This document shows positions 57,559 through 64,000 of a stretch of DNA of 64,000 bases, piece after piece. Source of the DNA: Nocardia acididurans (lineage in GTDB: Bacteria > Actinomycetota > Actinomycetes > Mycobacteriales > Mycobacteriaceae). Numbering within the stretch: position 1 is the first letter of the stretch; the number at the start of each line of letters is the position of its first letter. The notes under the pieces were generated by a model. The model made no database searches. It was not told the origin of the DNA and worked only from the letters and a program-made list of their open reading frames with translations. The DNA is taken from NCBI RefSeq assembly GCF_016741815.1, contig NZ_JAERRJ010000008.1, positions 1 through 64,000 of the forward strand, written 5' to 3'. Position numbers and translations under genes: made by a program.

Positions 57559-58419
57559 TCAGTTTGCGGCACTGCGGCGTTCGAGCAGGACGGTGTCGCG
57601 CCATCGGCCATCGAGTTGGGCGATGCGGTCGCGGACGCCGAGGGTGCGGAAGCCCGCGGAGTGGTGCAGGGCGATGCCCGCGCGGTTCTCGGGGAACAGC
57701 GACGTCTGCAGGGTCCAGAATCCGGCCTGGTCCGCGGCGATGACCTGGGTGCGGATCAGGGCCTTGCCGACGCCCCGGCCGCGCATGCCGTCGGTGACGT
57801 AGACCGAGGTTTCGGCGACGCCCCGGTGGTGGTCGTGATCGGAGACGGGGGACAGGGCGGCCCAGCCGACCACCTCGCCTTCGATCTCGGCGACCCAGCG
57901 GTGCTCGGCGAGCCACGTCGTCTCGAGGGTGTCGCGGGTGGGGGTTTCCGTTTCGAAAGTCGCTGTGCGCGTGGCGATTCCCTCATCGTAGATGCGCAGG
58001 ACGACGTCCCAGTCGGCGTCGGTGAGGGCGCGGACGGTGACATCGTCGGGGACGTCGTCCGGGCAGCACGGCTGCGGTGGCAGGACGCCCATGACCGCGT
58101 CGGCGGCGTGCGGCAGGCCGGTGCAGCAGGCGGGGTTGACCGTGACGACGGTGCTGGTGCGGTCCTTGTGGACCTTCACGAATCCGACCTCGGCGAGTTT
58201 GCGGACGTGGTGGGAGACGGTCGGCTGGCCGACGCCGAGCGCTTCGGCGAGTTCGCCGACGGTGATGCCGGCGGGCCGGGTGGCGACGTGGTGCAGCAGG
58301 CGGACGCGGGTGGGGTCGGCCAGGCAGGAGAACCAGCTCGCGTAGGTGGTCGCCTCCGCGATCGGGAGCGTGTTCACACGGTGGTCGGTGCGTACGACCG
58401 GCATGTCCAGCGACGTCAT
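57559..58419 (-). CDS. ArsR repressor fused to ArsN-type (PAT-like) GNAT acetyltransferase
   Basis: 286 residues from the ATG at 58419; a GTG at 58428 would add three. Residues 25-95 are an ArsR winged helix (ASWFSCLADPTRVRLLHHVA; LGVGQPTVSHHVRKLAEVGF). A cysteine-bearing linker follows: PACCTGLPH (Cys98-Cys99) and PQPCCPDD (Cys118-Cys119), likely As(III) sites along with Cys32. Residues 127-286 form a GNAT like phosphinothricin acetyltransferase and ArsN1 (SVYVTDGMRGRGVGKALIRT, then NRAGIALHHSAGFRTLGV). ArsN1 inactivates the arsenic antibiotic arsinothricin by N-acetylation. The fusion thus joins sensing and detoxification in one chain. It is divergent from an ArsO-like gene, with ATCGAT dyads between. 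Confidence 0.9.
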   Translation of the reverse strand: MTSLDMPVVRTDHRVNTLPIAEATTYASWFSCLADPTRVRLLHHVATRPAGITVGELAEALGVGQPTVSHHVRKLAEVGFVKVHKDRTSTVVTVNPACCTGLPHAADAVMGVLPPQPCCPDDVPDDVTVRALTDADWDVVLRIYDEGIATRTATFETETPTRDTLETTWLAEHRWVAEIEGEVVGWAALSPVSDHDHHRGVAETSVYVTDGMRGRGVGKALIRTQVIAADQAGFWTLQTSLFPENRAGIALHHSAGFRTLGVRDRIAQLDGRWRDTVLLERRSAAN

Positions 58420-58430
58420 GGGTTCCACTA

Positions 58431-58508
58431 TATCGATAGGGATCGATGGTTGCGTTCATCGACGACGGTCGATAGAGCTCTCCTCAATAAATCGATACAC
58501 ATCGATGA
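58431..58508. promoter_or_regulatory. Arsenic-regulated divergent promoter with ATCGAT dyads
   Basis: TATCGATAGGGATCGATGG (58431-58449) near the ArsR-ArsN start, and AAATCGATACACATCGATGA (58489-58508) just before the ArsO-like gene's ribosome site. Each has two ATCGAT elements four bases apart. ArsR dimers probably bind each and shut both promoters when arsenic is absent. Confidence 0.75.
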
Positions 58509-58519
58509 AAGGAACTCCT

Positions 58520-59869
58520 ATGAACGAGCTGCCCGTGATCGTGGTGGGAGCCGGGCCGATCGGCCTGGCCGCCGCGGCCGAACTGCGTGAGCGCGGACTG
58601 CGTGCACTGGTATTCGAACGCGGCGGCGCGGCGGGTGCGGCCGTGGCCGAATGGAACCATGTGCGCACGTTCTCCCGCTGGGCTGAGCTGATCGCGCCCG
58701 CCGCCCGCCGACTGCTGGACGGCACCGGATGGGTTGCCCCGCACGCGGATTCGTACCCGACGGGACGGGAATGGGCCGGAGACTACCTGATTCCGCTGGC
58801 CGAGGCCCTCGGCGACGACATCGTGCGGCTCGGCGCCGAGGTGGTCGGCGTGGCACGGCGCGGTCGCGACCGGGTCGTGGACGCGGGGCGTGACAGCGAA
58901 CCGCTGTCGGTGCGTATCCGTCACGCCGACGGTCGCGAGGAACGGGTCCTGGCACGCGCGGTGATCGATGCCTCGGGCACCTGGGGCGGCGCGAACCCGC
59001 TCGGCGGCGACGGACTGCCCGCGCTCGGGGAATCCGCTGCCGCCCAAACCATCTCGTATCGGGTGCCGGATCTCGAGGACGCGGCCGAGCGGGCCCGCTA
59101 TGCCGGGAAGCACACGGTCATCGCGGGTAGCGGGCATTCGGCGCTGGCCGCGATCGTGGCGCTGGCCGGGCTGGCGAAGTCCGAACCCGGCACGCGGATC
59201 ACCTGGGTGTTGCGACGCGGGGACGTGGGCAACACCTTCGGTGGCGGCAAGGACGACCAACTGCCCGCCCGTGGCGCGCTGGGCCTGCGGGCCAAGCAGG
59301 CCCTCGAGGACGGAATGCTCCAGGTGGTGACCGGATTCCGCACCGCCGCAGTCGAACCCGCCCGCGACGGCCGGGTGGCGCTGGTATCGGAGGCCGGTGG
59401 CCGGGTCGAGGACGTGGACCGGGTCGTCGTCTTGACCGGATTCCGCCCCGAGCTGTCGTGGCTGTCGGAGATCCGCCTGAACCTGGACCCGGTGCTGCAG
59501 GCTCCGGTGGAACTCGCACCGCTGATCGACCCCAACGTGCACTCCTGCGGCACCGTGTATCCGCATGGGGTGAAAGAACTTTCACAACCCGAACCGGGCT
59601 TCTACCTGGCGGGAATGAAGAGTTACGGGCGCGCCCCGACCTTCCTGGCGCTCACCGGCTACGAGCAGGTGCGCAGTATCGCGGCCGAGCTGGCGGGCGA
59701 CCATGAATCCGCCGCGCGCGTCGAATTGACCCTGCCCGACACCGGGGTCTGCGGTGGCGCGGGGGCTTTCGACGAACCCGACGCCGCCATCGCATCCGGC
59801 GGCGGCTGTTGCGGTGGCAGCGCCGCCCCGGAACTGATTTCGCTGGGCACGGTGCGCGTCGGCAACTGA
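58520..59869 (+). CDS. arsO: ArsO-like flavin-dependent monooxygenase
   Basis: 449 residues from the ATG at 58520, with GAAAGGAA before it. The FAD motif VIVVGAGPIGLAAAAELRER opens it. An NADPH-binding region lies at AGKHTVIAGSGHSALAAIVA, and VDRVVVLTGFRPELSWL is the ATG-like second FAD motif. Proteins like this, called ArsO, sit in many ars operons and are thought to oxidise arsenicals, though the chemistry is not settled. The tail is cysteine-rich: Cys411 (DTGVCGGAG) and the pair Cys430-Cys431 (GGGCCGGSA), suited to hold trivalent arsenic. It stops nine bases before the MFS exporter. Confidence 0.83.
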   Translation: MNELPVIVVGAGPIGLAAAAELRERGLRALVFERGGAAGAAVAEWNHVRTFSRWAELIAPAARRLLDGTGWVAPHADSYPTGREWAGDYLIPLAEALGDDIVRLGAEVVGVARRGRDRVVDAGRDSEPLSVRIRHADGREERVLARAVIDASGTWGGANPLGGDGLPALGESAAAQTISYRVPDLEDAAERARYAGKHTVIAGSGHSALAAIVALAGLAKSEPGTRITWVLRRGDVGNTFGGGKDDQLPARGALGLRAKQALEDGMLQVVTGFRTAAVEPARDGRVALVSEAGGRVEDVDRVVVLTGFRPELSWLSEIRLNLDPVLQAPVELAPLIDPNVHSCGTVYPHGVKELSQPEPGFYLAGMKSYGRAPTFLALTGYEQVRSIAAELAGDHESAARVELTLPDTGVCGGAGAFDEPDAAIASGGGCCGGSAAPELISLGTVRVGN

Positions 59870-59877
59870 TCCCACCC

Positions 59878-61098
59878 ATGTTCAACCTCGAAACCACCTC
59901 CGGGACCGGCGCTCTCACCCGCACCGGTCTGCGGCGGGTCCTGGCGGTGCTGTGCCTGACCGAGATCACCAGCTGGGGCATCCTGTTCTACGCCTTCCCC
60001 GTGCTGGCGGTCTCCATCTCCCGCGACACCGGCTGGTCACTGCCGACCATCACCGCCGCTTTCTCCCTCGGCCAGCTCGCCGCCGCACTCGTCGGAATTC
60101 CCGTCGGGCGCATCCTGGATCGCACCGGACCTCGCCTGGTGATGACACTGGGATCGGTCCTCGCCGCGGCGTCCGTGCCGGTGGTGGCGCTCGCCCCGAA
60201 TCCGGCAGTCTTCTTCACCGGCTGGATCCTCGCGGGCGTGGCCATGGGCGCGACCCTGTATCCGCCGGCCTTCGCCGCCCTGACCCGATGGTGGGGTGAA
60301 CAGCGGCTGACGGCGCTGATGATCGTGACCCTCGCGGCCGGGCTGGCGAGCACGGTCTTCGCGCCGCTCACCGCCTACCTCGACGCACGCAGTGATTGGC
60401 GCACAACCTATCTCGTGCTCGCGGGCATCCTCGCGGTAGTGACCGTCCCCGCGCACGGGTTCGGGCTGCGCGGCCGGTGGCCGCATCCACCAGCGCCCAT
60501 CCGTGACGACTTCGCCGACCATGCCGTCGTGGCACGCAGTCGCGCCTTCATCATGCTGATGATCACCCTGTGCCTGGCGGCCTTCACCACCGCCGCGGCG
60601 GTGTTCAATCTCGTTCCGCTACTGCAGGAACGAGGATTCACCCCGGCGACGGCCGCACTGGCCCTCGGCCTGGGCGGCGCCGGTCAGGTGCTCGGCCGGC
60701 TCGGGTACCTGCCGTTGGCGACCCGCGGCAGCGTCACCCTCCGAACGCTGATCATCCTCGCCGCGACCGCCGTCGCGACGGCCATGCTCGGCGTGGTCAC
60801 CGGTACGGCCGCCTTGATCGCGGTCTCGATCGGCGCCGGTCTGGTGCGCGGCGTACTCACGCTGGTACAGGCCATGGCGATCACCGACCGCTGGGGCGCA
60901 ACACATTACGGACGCCTCAATGGACTCCTGTCCGCGCCCGTCGTGATCGTGATGGCGCTGGCCCCCTGGGCGGGCACCATCCTGTCGGCCTGGACCGGCA
61001 GCTACGCCCACGCCTACCTGGTCCTCGCCGCCATCGCGGCGCTGGCCGTGGTGACCGGAACGGCCACCGGCGTATCGCTCAAACTGTCCAGGACGTGA
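59878..61098 (+). CDS. MFS transporter of the arsenic island
   Basis: 406 residues, ATG at 59878. Twelve hydrophobic segments, with the MFS loop motif GRILDRTGPRLVMTLGS between helices 2 and 3 and a long cytosolic loop near residue 200 (GLRGRWPHPPAPIRDDFADH). It is co-transcribed with the ArsO-like gene. It most probably exports the product of that enzyme, or of ArsN (acetyl-arsinothricin), or an organoarsenical. Families ArsJ, ArsK and ArsP exist in other ars operons, but I cannot place this protein in one of them with certainty. Confidence 0.85.
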   Translation: MFNLETTSGTGALTRTGLRRVLAVLCLTEITSWGILFYAFPVLAVSISRDTGWSLPTITAAFSLGQLAAALVGIPVGRILDRTGPRLVMTLGSVLAAASVPVVALAPNPAVFFTGWILAGVAMGATLYPPAFAALTRWWGEQRLTALMIVTLAAGLASTVFAPLTAYLDARSDWRTTYLVLAGILAVVTVPAHGFGLRGRWPHPPAPIRDDFADHAVVARSRAFIMLMITLCLAAFTTAAAVFNLVPLLQERGFTPATAALALGLGGAGQVLGRLGYLPLATRGSVTLRTLIILAATAVATAMLGVVTGTAALIAVSIGAGLVRGVLTLVQAMAITDRWGATHYGRLNGLLSAPVVIVMALAPWAGTILSAWTGSYAHAYLVLAAIAALAVVTGTATGVSLKLSRT

Positions 61099-61118
61099 CG
61101 ATCAGCGGATAGCCGGAG

Positions 61119-61538
61119 TCAGGACGGCACGATCCGGTGGGGAAGTAGTTCGGCGACGAGATCTGCCACACGCCAGTGGATTTCGTCGCGGATCGGCCGT
61201 ACAGCCGCCACCGCCCTGCCCGCCGGATCCGCGAGTTCCCAGTCGCGGTAGTCCACGCCCGGAAAATACGGGCAGGTGTCGCCGCACCCCATCGTGATCA
61301 CGACCGTGGAGGTCTCCACGGCATCCGGGGTCAGGATTCTGGGGGACTGATCCGTAATGTCGATGCCGACCTCGGCCATGGCCTCGATCGCAGCCGGATT
61401 GAGACTGTCGGCGGGCACACTGCCCGCCGAGCGGACCTCGATCGCGTCACCGGCCAGATGGGTGAGAAACCCCTGGGCCATCTGTGAGCGGCCGGCGTTG
61501 TGGACGCAGACGAACAGCACACTGGGCTTGGAAGCCAT
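61119..61538 (-). CDS. arsC: Arsenate reductase (low-molecular-weight phosphatase type)
   Basis: 139 residues, ATG at 61538. The P-loop LFVCVHNAGRSQMAQGF has the nucleophile Cys11 and Arg17 in C-x5-R-S. Cys85 and Cys89 in MGCGDTCPYFPG are the redox relay of the thioredoxin-coupled class, and DPAGRAVAAVRPIRDEI follows. It reduces arsenate to arsenite, which leaves through the aquaporin encoded just upstream. Order arsR-aqpS-arsC matches the Sinorhizobium meliloti arsenic operon. The gene is the last of that operon, 15 bases after the channel gene, and converges with the MFS gene. Confidence 0.94.
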   Translation of the reverse strand: MASKPSVLFVCVHNAGRSQMAQGFLTHLAGDAIEVRSAGSVPADSLNPAAIEAMAEVGIDITDQSPRILTPDAVETSTVVITMGCGDTCPYFPGVDYRDWELADPAGRAVAAVRPIRDEIHWRVADLVAELLPHRIVPS

Positions 61539-61553
61539 TGTCGGAGCGGCCTT

Positions 61554-62294
61554 TCAGGAAGAGGTGGGGAGGTTTCCGGTGCGCTCGTGCGGCACCGTGA
61601 CGGCGTCGGCCGTGGCCGCGCTGTCGGGGTAGAGCCAGGTGACGGCTGTCAACCCGAGCGCGGCTCCCAGGACCTGCGCGGCGATGTAGCCAGGCACCGA
61701 ACCGGGCGCGATCCCGGCGAAGGTGTCGGAGAAGATCCGGCCCACCGTGACCGCCGGATTCGCGAACGAGGTCGAGCTCGTGAACCAGTACGCCGCACCG
61801 ATATACGCGCCCACTGCCGCCGCGGACAGGGCCGCCCGGCCGCTGCGGGCGAGCGCGAAGATCACCGCGAGCAGCCCGGCCGTCGCCACCACCTCGCCGA
61901 GCAGATGGCCGGCGGTGAGGCGGTCGTGGCGGGAGATCTGGATGACACCGAGATCGAACATGGCATTGGCCAGCGCCGCGCCCAGTAGGCCGCCGGCGAC
62001 CTGCGCGGGAATGTAGCCCGCGAGTTCGATCGCGCGCAGGCCGGTACCGCGCCGCCGCCCCAGGAACCAATCCGCCACCGACACAACGGGATTGAAGTGC
62101 GCTCCGGATATCGGGCCGAACACCAGGATGAGCACGGCCAGGCCGAGCGCGGTCGCGGTCGAATTCTCCAGTAGCTGTAATCCGGTCTGACCCGGTGAGA
62201 GCTGCTCGGCCGCGATGCCGGAACCGACGACGACGGTCACCAACAGTGCGGTACCGAGGAACTCGGCTACCAGCTTGCGCGTCACCGTGTTCAC
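61554..62294 (-). CDS. aqpS: Aquaglyceroporin-type arsenite channel
   Basis: 246 residues from the GTG at 62294, overlapping the arsR stop by GTGA. A MIP channel with two half-helix boxes, GAHFNPVVSVADW (Asn68) and TSFANPAVTVGRI (Asn179). The first box is NPV instead of NPA, as in AqpS. Six membrane helices are visible, among them LVAEFLGTALLVTVVVGSGI and LSAAAVGAYIGAAYWFTSST. In this operon type the channel lets arsenite, produced by ArsC from incoming arsenate, flow out downhill; there is no ArsB or Acr3 pump here. The MFS transporter in the adjoining operon may complement it. Confidence 0.92.
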   Translation of the reverse strand: MNTVTRKLVAEFLGTALLVTVVVGSGIAAEQLSPGQTGLQLLENSTATALGLAVLILVFGPISGAHFNPVVSVADWFLGRRRGTGLRAIELAGYIPAQVAGGLLGAALANAMFDLGVIQISRHDRLTAGHLLGEVVATAGLLAVIFALARSGRAALSAAAVGAYIGAAYWFTSSTSFANPAVTVGRIFSDTFAGIAPGSVPGYIAAQVLGAALGLTAVTWLYPDSAATADAVTVPHERTGNLPTSS

Positions 62295-62668
62295 CCCGCG
62301 ACGCTCGCGGGCTCGAGCGCCTCGAGCACCAGCGACAGCTGCCGCAACCCGGCTGGTTCGACCCGGTAGTACACCCAGGATCCGCGGCGCTCACTGCTCA
62401 GCAATCCCGCTTCGCGCAACACTTTCAGGTGGTGGGAGATGGTCGGCTGGCCGACGTCGAAACCGTCCGACAGGTCGCATACGCAGGCTTCCTGCCCGGC
62501 GTGGCTGGCGATCACGCTCAGCAGGCGCAGACGTACCGGATCGGACAGCGCTTTGAACACGACCGCTATCCGCCCGGCGTCGTCGGGGCGTAATGGTTCC
62601 CGCACGACGGGTGCGGCCTCGCACGCCGGTTCGCCCACTGTTACCGGGGGCAGTTCTGATTTCGACAC
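62291..62668 (-). CDS. arsR: ArsR-family arsenic-responsive repressor
   Basis: 125 residues from the GTG at 62668. The winged helix is FKALSDPVRLRLLSVIASHA, then FDVGQPTISHHLKVLREAGL. Arsenic-binding cysteines are probably Cys62 and Cys64 (EACVCDLSDG), with Cys16 in the N-terminal arm (GEPACEAAP). This is close to CgArsR and to the C-V-C arrangement of the ArsR type with helix-alpha3 ligands. It heads arsR-aqpS-arsC and its start codon lies inside its own operator, so binding directly blocks transcription and translation start. Confidence 0.93.
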   Translation of the reverse strand: MSKSELPPVTVGEPACEAAPVVREPLRPDDAGRIAVVFKALSDPVRLRLLSVIASHAGQEACVCDLSDGFDVGQPTISHHLKVLREAGLLSSERRGSWVYYRVEPAGLRQLSLVLEALEPASVAG

Positions 62669-62692
62669 CTGTCGATATTGACAGCTGTCGAA
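62661..62692. promoter_or_regulatory. Adjacent ArsR operators overlapping the arsR start
   Basis: TTCGACA-CC-TGTCGAT (62661-62676) is directly followed by ATTGACA-GC-TGTCGAA (62677-62692): two 16-base 7-2-7 sites back to back. The first contains the arsR GTG. One mismatch in the first site, two in the second. The sequence differs from the ATCGAT sites of the neighbouring ArsR-ArsN promoter, so the two repressors may have separate targets. Confidence 0.75.
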
Positions 62693-62715
62693 TCCGTGGG
62701 CAAGGCGGGCCGGAT

Positions 62716-63039
62716 TCAGCTGACGATGTAGGCCGGTCGGGCACCGGTGCTGGCGAGTGTGGTCTGGCCCTGGGAGAGGGTGACGGTGAGTTGGCCGCCG
62801 GAGCTGCTGGGCAGCACGCGACCGGGGGCGATGAGGTTGCCCGTCCAGTGCTGGAGGGTGCCGTCGCAGTCGACGAGGACGGGGCCGTCGAGCCGGATGG
62901 CGATGGGTCCGCCCAGGCCGCCTTCGAACATCTGCTCCAGGGAGCCGTCCACGACGGTGACGCCCGCGGAACCGGCGAGCACGGCGGCGGATGCTGCCGT
63001 GGCGAGAAATGCGAGCTGGGGGAGTTTACGGTGAATCAT
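62716..63039 (-). CDS. Small secreted protein, function unknown
   Basis: 107 residues, ATG at 63039. An N-terminal signal sequence (LPQLAFLATAASAAVLAGSA) without lipobox predicts export with cleavage near GSAG. The mature part is short beta-rich: GPIAIRLDGPVLVDCDGTLQ, then WTGNLIAPGRVLPSSSGGQL, with one unpaired cysteine. No family is recognised, but MSP-like or adhesin-like low-complexity exported proteins of about this size are common in Nocardia. Near the arsenic operon but separately transcribed. Confidence 0.65.
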   Translation of the reverse strand: MIHRKLPQLAFLATAASAAVLAGSAGVTVVDGSLEQMFEGGLGGPIAIRLDGPVLVDCDGTLQHWTGNLIAPGRVLPSSSGGQLTVTLSQGQTTLASTGARPAYIVS

Positions 63040-63274
63040 GGTGCGCCTCGATGTGATCGATGATCTCGAGATCTTGATCAGGCCATCATTCCAGTGCCGA
63101 ATTGGGTCGGCGGGAAATATTGCCGAACCGTTGCCGAAAATGCGGCGCGCGCCACGGAATCAATCCTGGGTCGCCGGGTGAATTCGAATGTGAGACGGGT
63201 TGTGCCGCAGTACTATTGGTGCGGGACAAGTGGGTGGTGACGGGCGCTCTGTTCGGTCTCCCCTGGAGGAATCC
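63040..63274. other. Intergenic region before the last gene
   Basis: 235 bases between divergent genes. It holds an A+T-enriched stretch (around 63060-63125) that could hold promoters, and the ribosome site GGAGG of the next gene. No other feature was seen. Confidence 0.4.
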
Positions 63275-64000
63275 ATGCCCCAGCCCACCCCTCTCGAACA
63301 AGCCTTCGCCGATGCGCTGGCCGGAGCCGCTCGACTCGATAAACAAGGGATCCGTCCGGCGGGCGCCGGTGAAATGCGCCCGCGCCGCACCACGACCAAT
63401 GTCGAACTCGTCAAGAAGTGCGCGGACTTCTACCGCAAGAATCGAACGGTGATGGATCGCGCGGTGGACGACGCCGTGCGGTTCCTGGCATCGCCCGACG
63501 GAATCGCGTATGTCAAAGCGCTGGAAGGGTCCTTCGACAGTGCCGAGCCGAATCCGTTGAGCGAGGAGATCGCATCGCAGATACTCACGCACGGCGAATT
63601 CCATCTCGCGACGGCACAGCCGCAGGGATTGCGGGGATTCGGCATCGGCGTCTCGGCGGGAGCCAGTGCGGTGGTCGGCGCCCTCGCGGGCGCCGATCTC
63701 GTATTCGACTTCAAGGACAGGACCCAGGTGCACGGCCGGGCCTGGGCGGGCCTCTCGGCCAAGGGCGGACTGTCCCTCAGCGCGGGTCTCGAGCTCAGTT
63801 TCTGGATCGGTGACAAACCGCTCAGCGGGGCGATCGACGGGTTCCTGGTCGACCTCTATGTCCCGAACCCGGAGTTCAAGTTGGTGGTGTTCATCCGGTT
63901 CATGTACATCAACCAGCGGCCGCAGGGCGCGACCGAGTTCGAATTCGCCGGTGTCTCTTTGCAATTCCCGTTCGGAATCGGTTTCCCGTATCGGCTGGAC
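63275..64000 (+). CDS. Hypothetical protein, 3' end outside the window
   Basis: 242 codons are open from the ATG at 63275 to the window edge, with no stop. CTGGAGGAATCC gives a strong ribosome site. The N-terminus is helical and charged (EQAFADALAGAARLDKQGIR, TTTNVELVKKCADFYRKNRT). A later part turns hydrophobic-glycine-rich (GFGIGVSAGASAVVGALAGA) and beta-like (LVFDFKDRTQVHGRAWAGLS, then SLSAGLELSFWIGDKPL). There is no signal peptide at its start. I do not recognise a family. The glycine-rich beta-sheet in the second half suggests a surface or pore-like structure but does not define a role. Confidence 0.7.
   Translation, partial: MPQPTPLEQAFADALAGAARLDKQGIRPAGAGEMRPRRTTTNVELVKKCADFYRKNRTVMDRAVDDAVRFLASPDGIAYVKALEGSFDSAEPNPLSEEIASQILTHGEFHLATAQPQGLRGFGIGVSAGASAVVGALAGADLVFDFKDRTQVHGRAWAGLSAKGGLSLSAGLELSFWIGDKPLSGAIDGFLVDLYVPNPEFKLVVFIRFMYINQRPQGATEFEFAGVSLQFPFGIGFPYRLD

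Noticed and set aside
1..64000. CRISPR array, tRNA or rRNA genes, transposase or phage genes
   Set aside because: I looked for spaced direct repeats, cloverleaf arms, DDE/serine recombinase motifs and capsid or terminase motifs and saw none.

Overview
The window is high-GC DNA with dense, often overlapping genes (ATGA and GTGA stop/start overlaps) and many GTG starts. It carries an AftB-type arabinofuranosyltransferase, an EspR-like regulator, an F420-type PPOX enzyme and several ECF, ANTAR and MerR regulators. Together these suggest a mycolic-acid-type actinobacterium, most likely Nocardia or a close relative (genus is an inference). I see no rRNA, tRNA, CRISPR array, insertion sequence or prophage.

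Layout. 0-6 kb: the end of pyruvate carboxylase converges on a urea carboxylase/allophanate hydrolase pair. 6-8.5 kb: methyltransferase, EspR-like regulator, SRPBCC protein. 9-17 kb: a mostly envelope/redox block with an epimerase, a two-component system translationally coupled to a polytopic membrane protein, then a tight operon of GT2, DUF2064 transferase, membrane molybdopterin oxidoreductase, small membrane protein and flavodoxin-fold oxidoreductase. 17-24 kb: an ECF41/SigJ-type sigma factor with its FAD oxidoreductase, a secreted S33 hydrolase, Mug glycosylase and AftB. 24-31 kb: DEAD-box helicase, STAS protein, a diiron-like oxygenase/methyltransferase/CDGSH mini-operon, a ferritin-like protein, and a divergent MerR and PAS-ANTAR pair. 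31-36.5 kb: assorted enzymes and a LuxR regulator. 36.6-45 kb: molybdate regulator and modABC, then a very large HEAT/SUKH-like/WGR protein with a WYL regulator. 45-47.7 kb: detoxification enzymes and a decaying regulator/hydrolase pair. 47.7-49.6 kb: metal resistance (CmtR-like ArsR with CDF exporter; MerR with a small Cys protein). 49.6-57.5 kb: TetR-controlled dehydrogenases, a LAL regulator, and an HxlR regulator divergent from a haloalkane-dehalogenase-like protein. 57.5-62.7 kb: an arsenic island. 62.7-64 kb: a secreted protein and a truncated unknown gene.

Most notable points. (1) The haloalkane-dehalogenase-like protein keeps its nucleophile and halide-binding residues but has lost both the catalytic acid and the catalytic histidine, which resembles engineered covalent-trap variants. 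(2) The arsenic island joins an ArsR-ArsN fusion, an ArsO-like monooxygenase, an MFS exporter and an arsR-aqpS-arsC operon, with clear palindromic operators. (3) A 1376-residue WGR protein lies beside modABC. (4) Four genes (urea carboxylase, GT2, ECF sigma, LuxR regulator) are each broken by exactly one base. This points either to consensus sequencing errors or to active gene decay, and it should be settled before any of the four is called non-functional.
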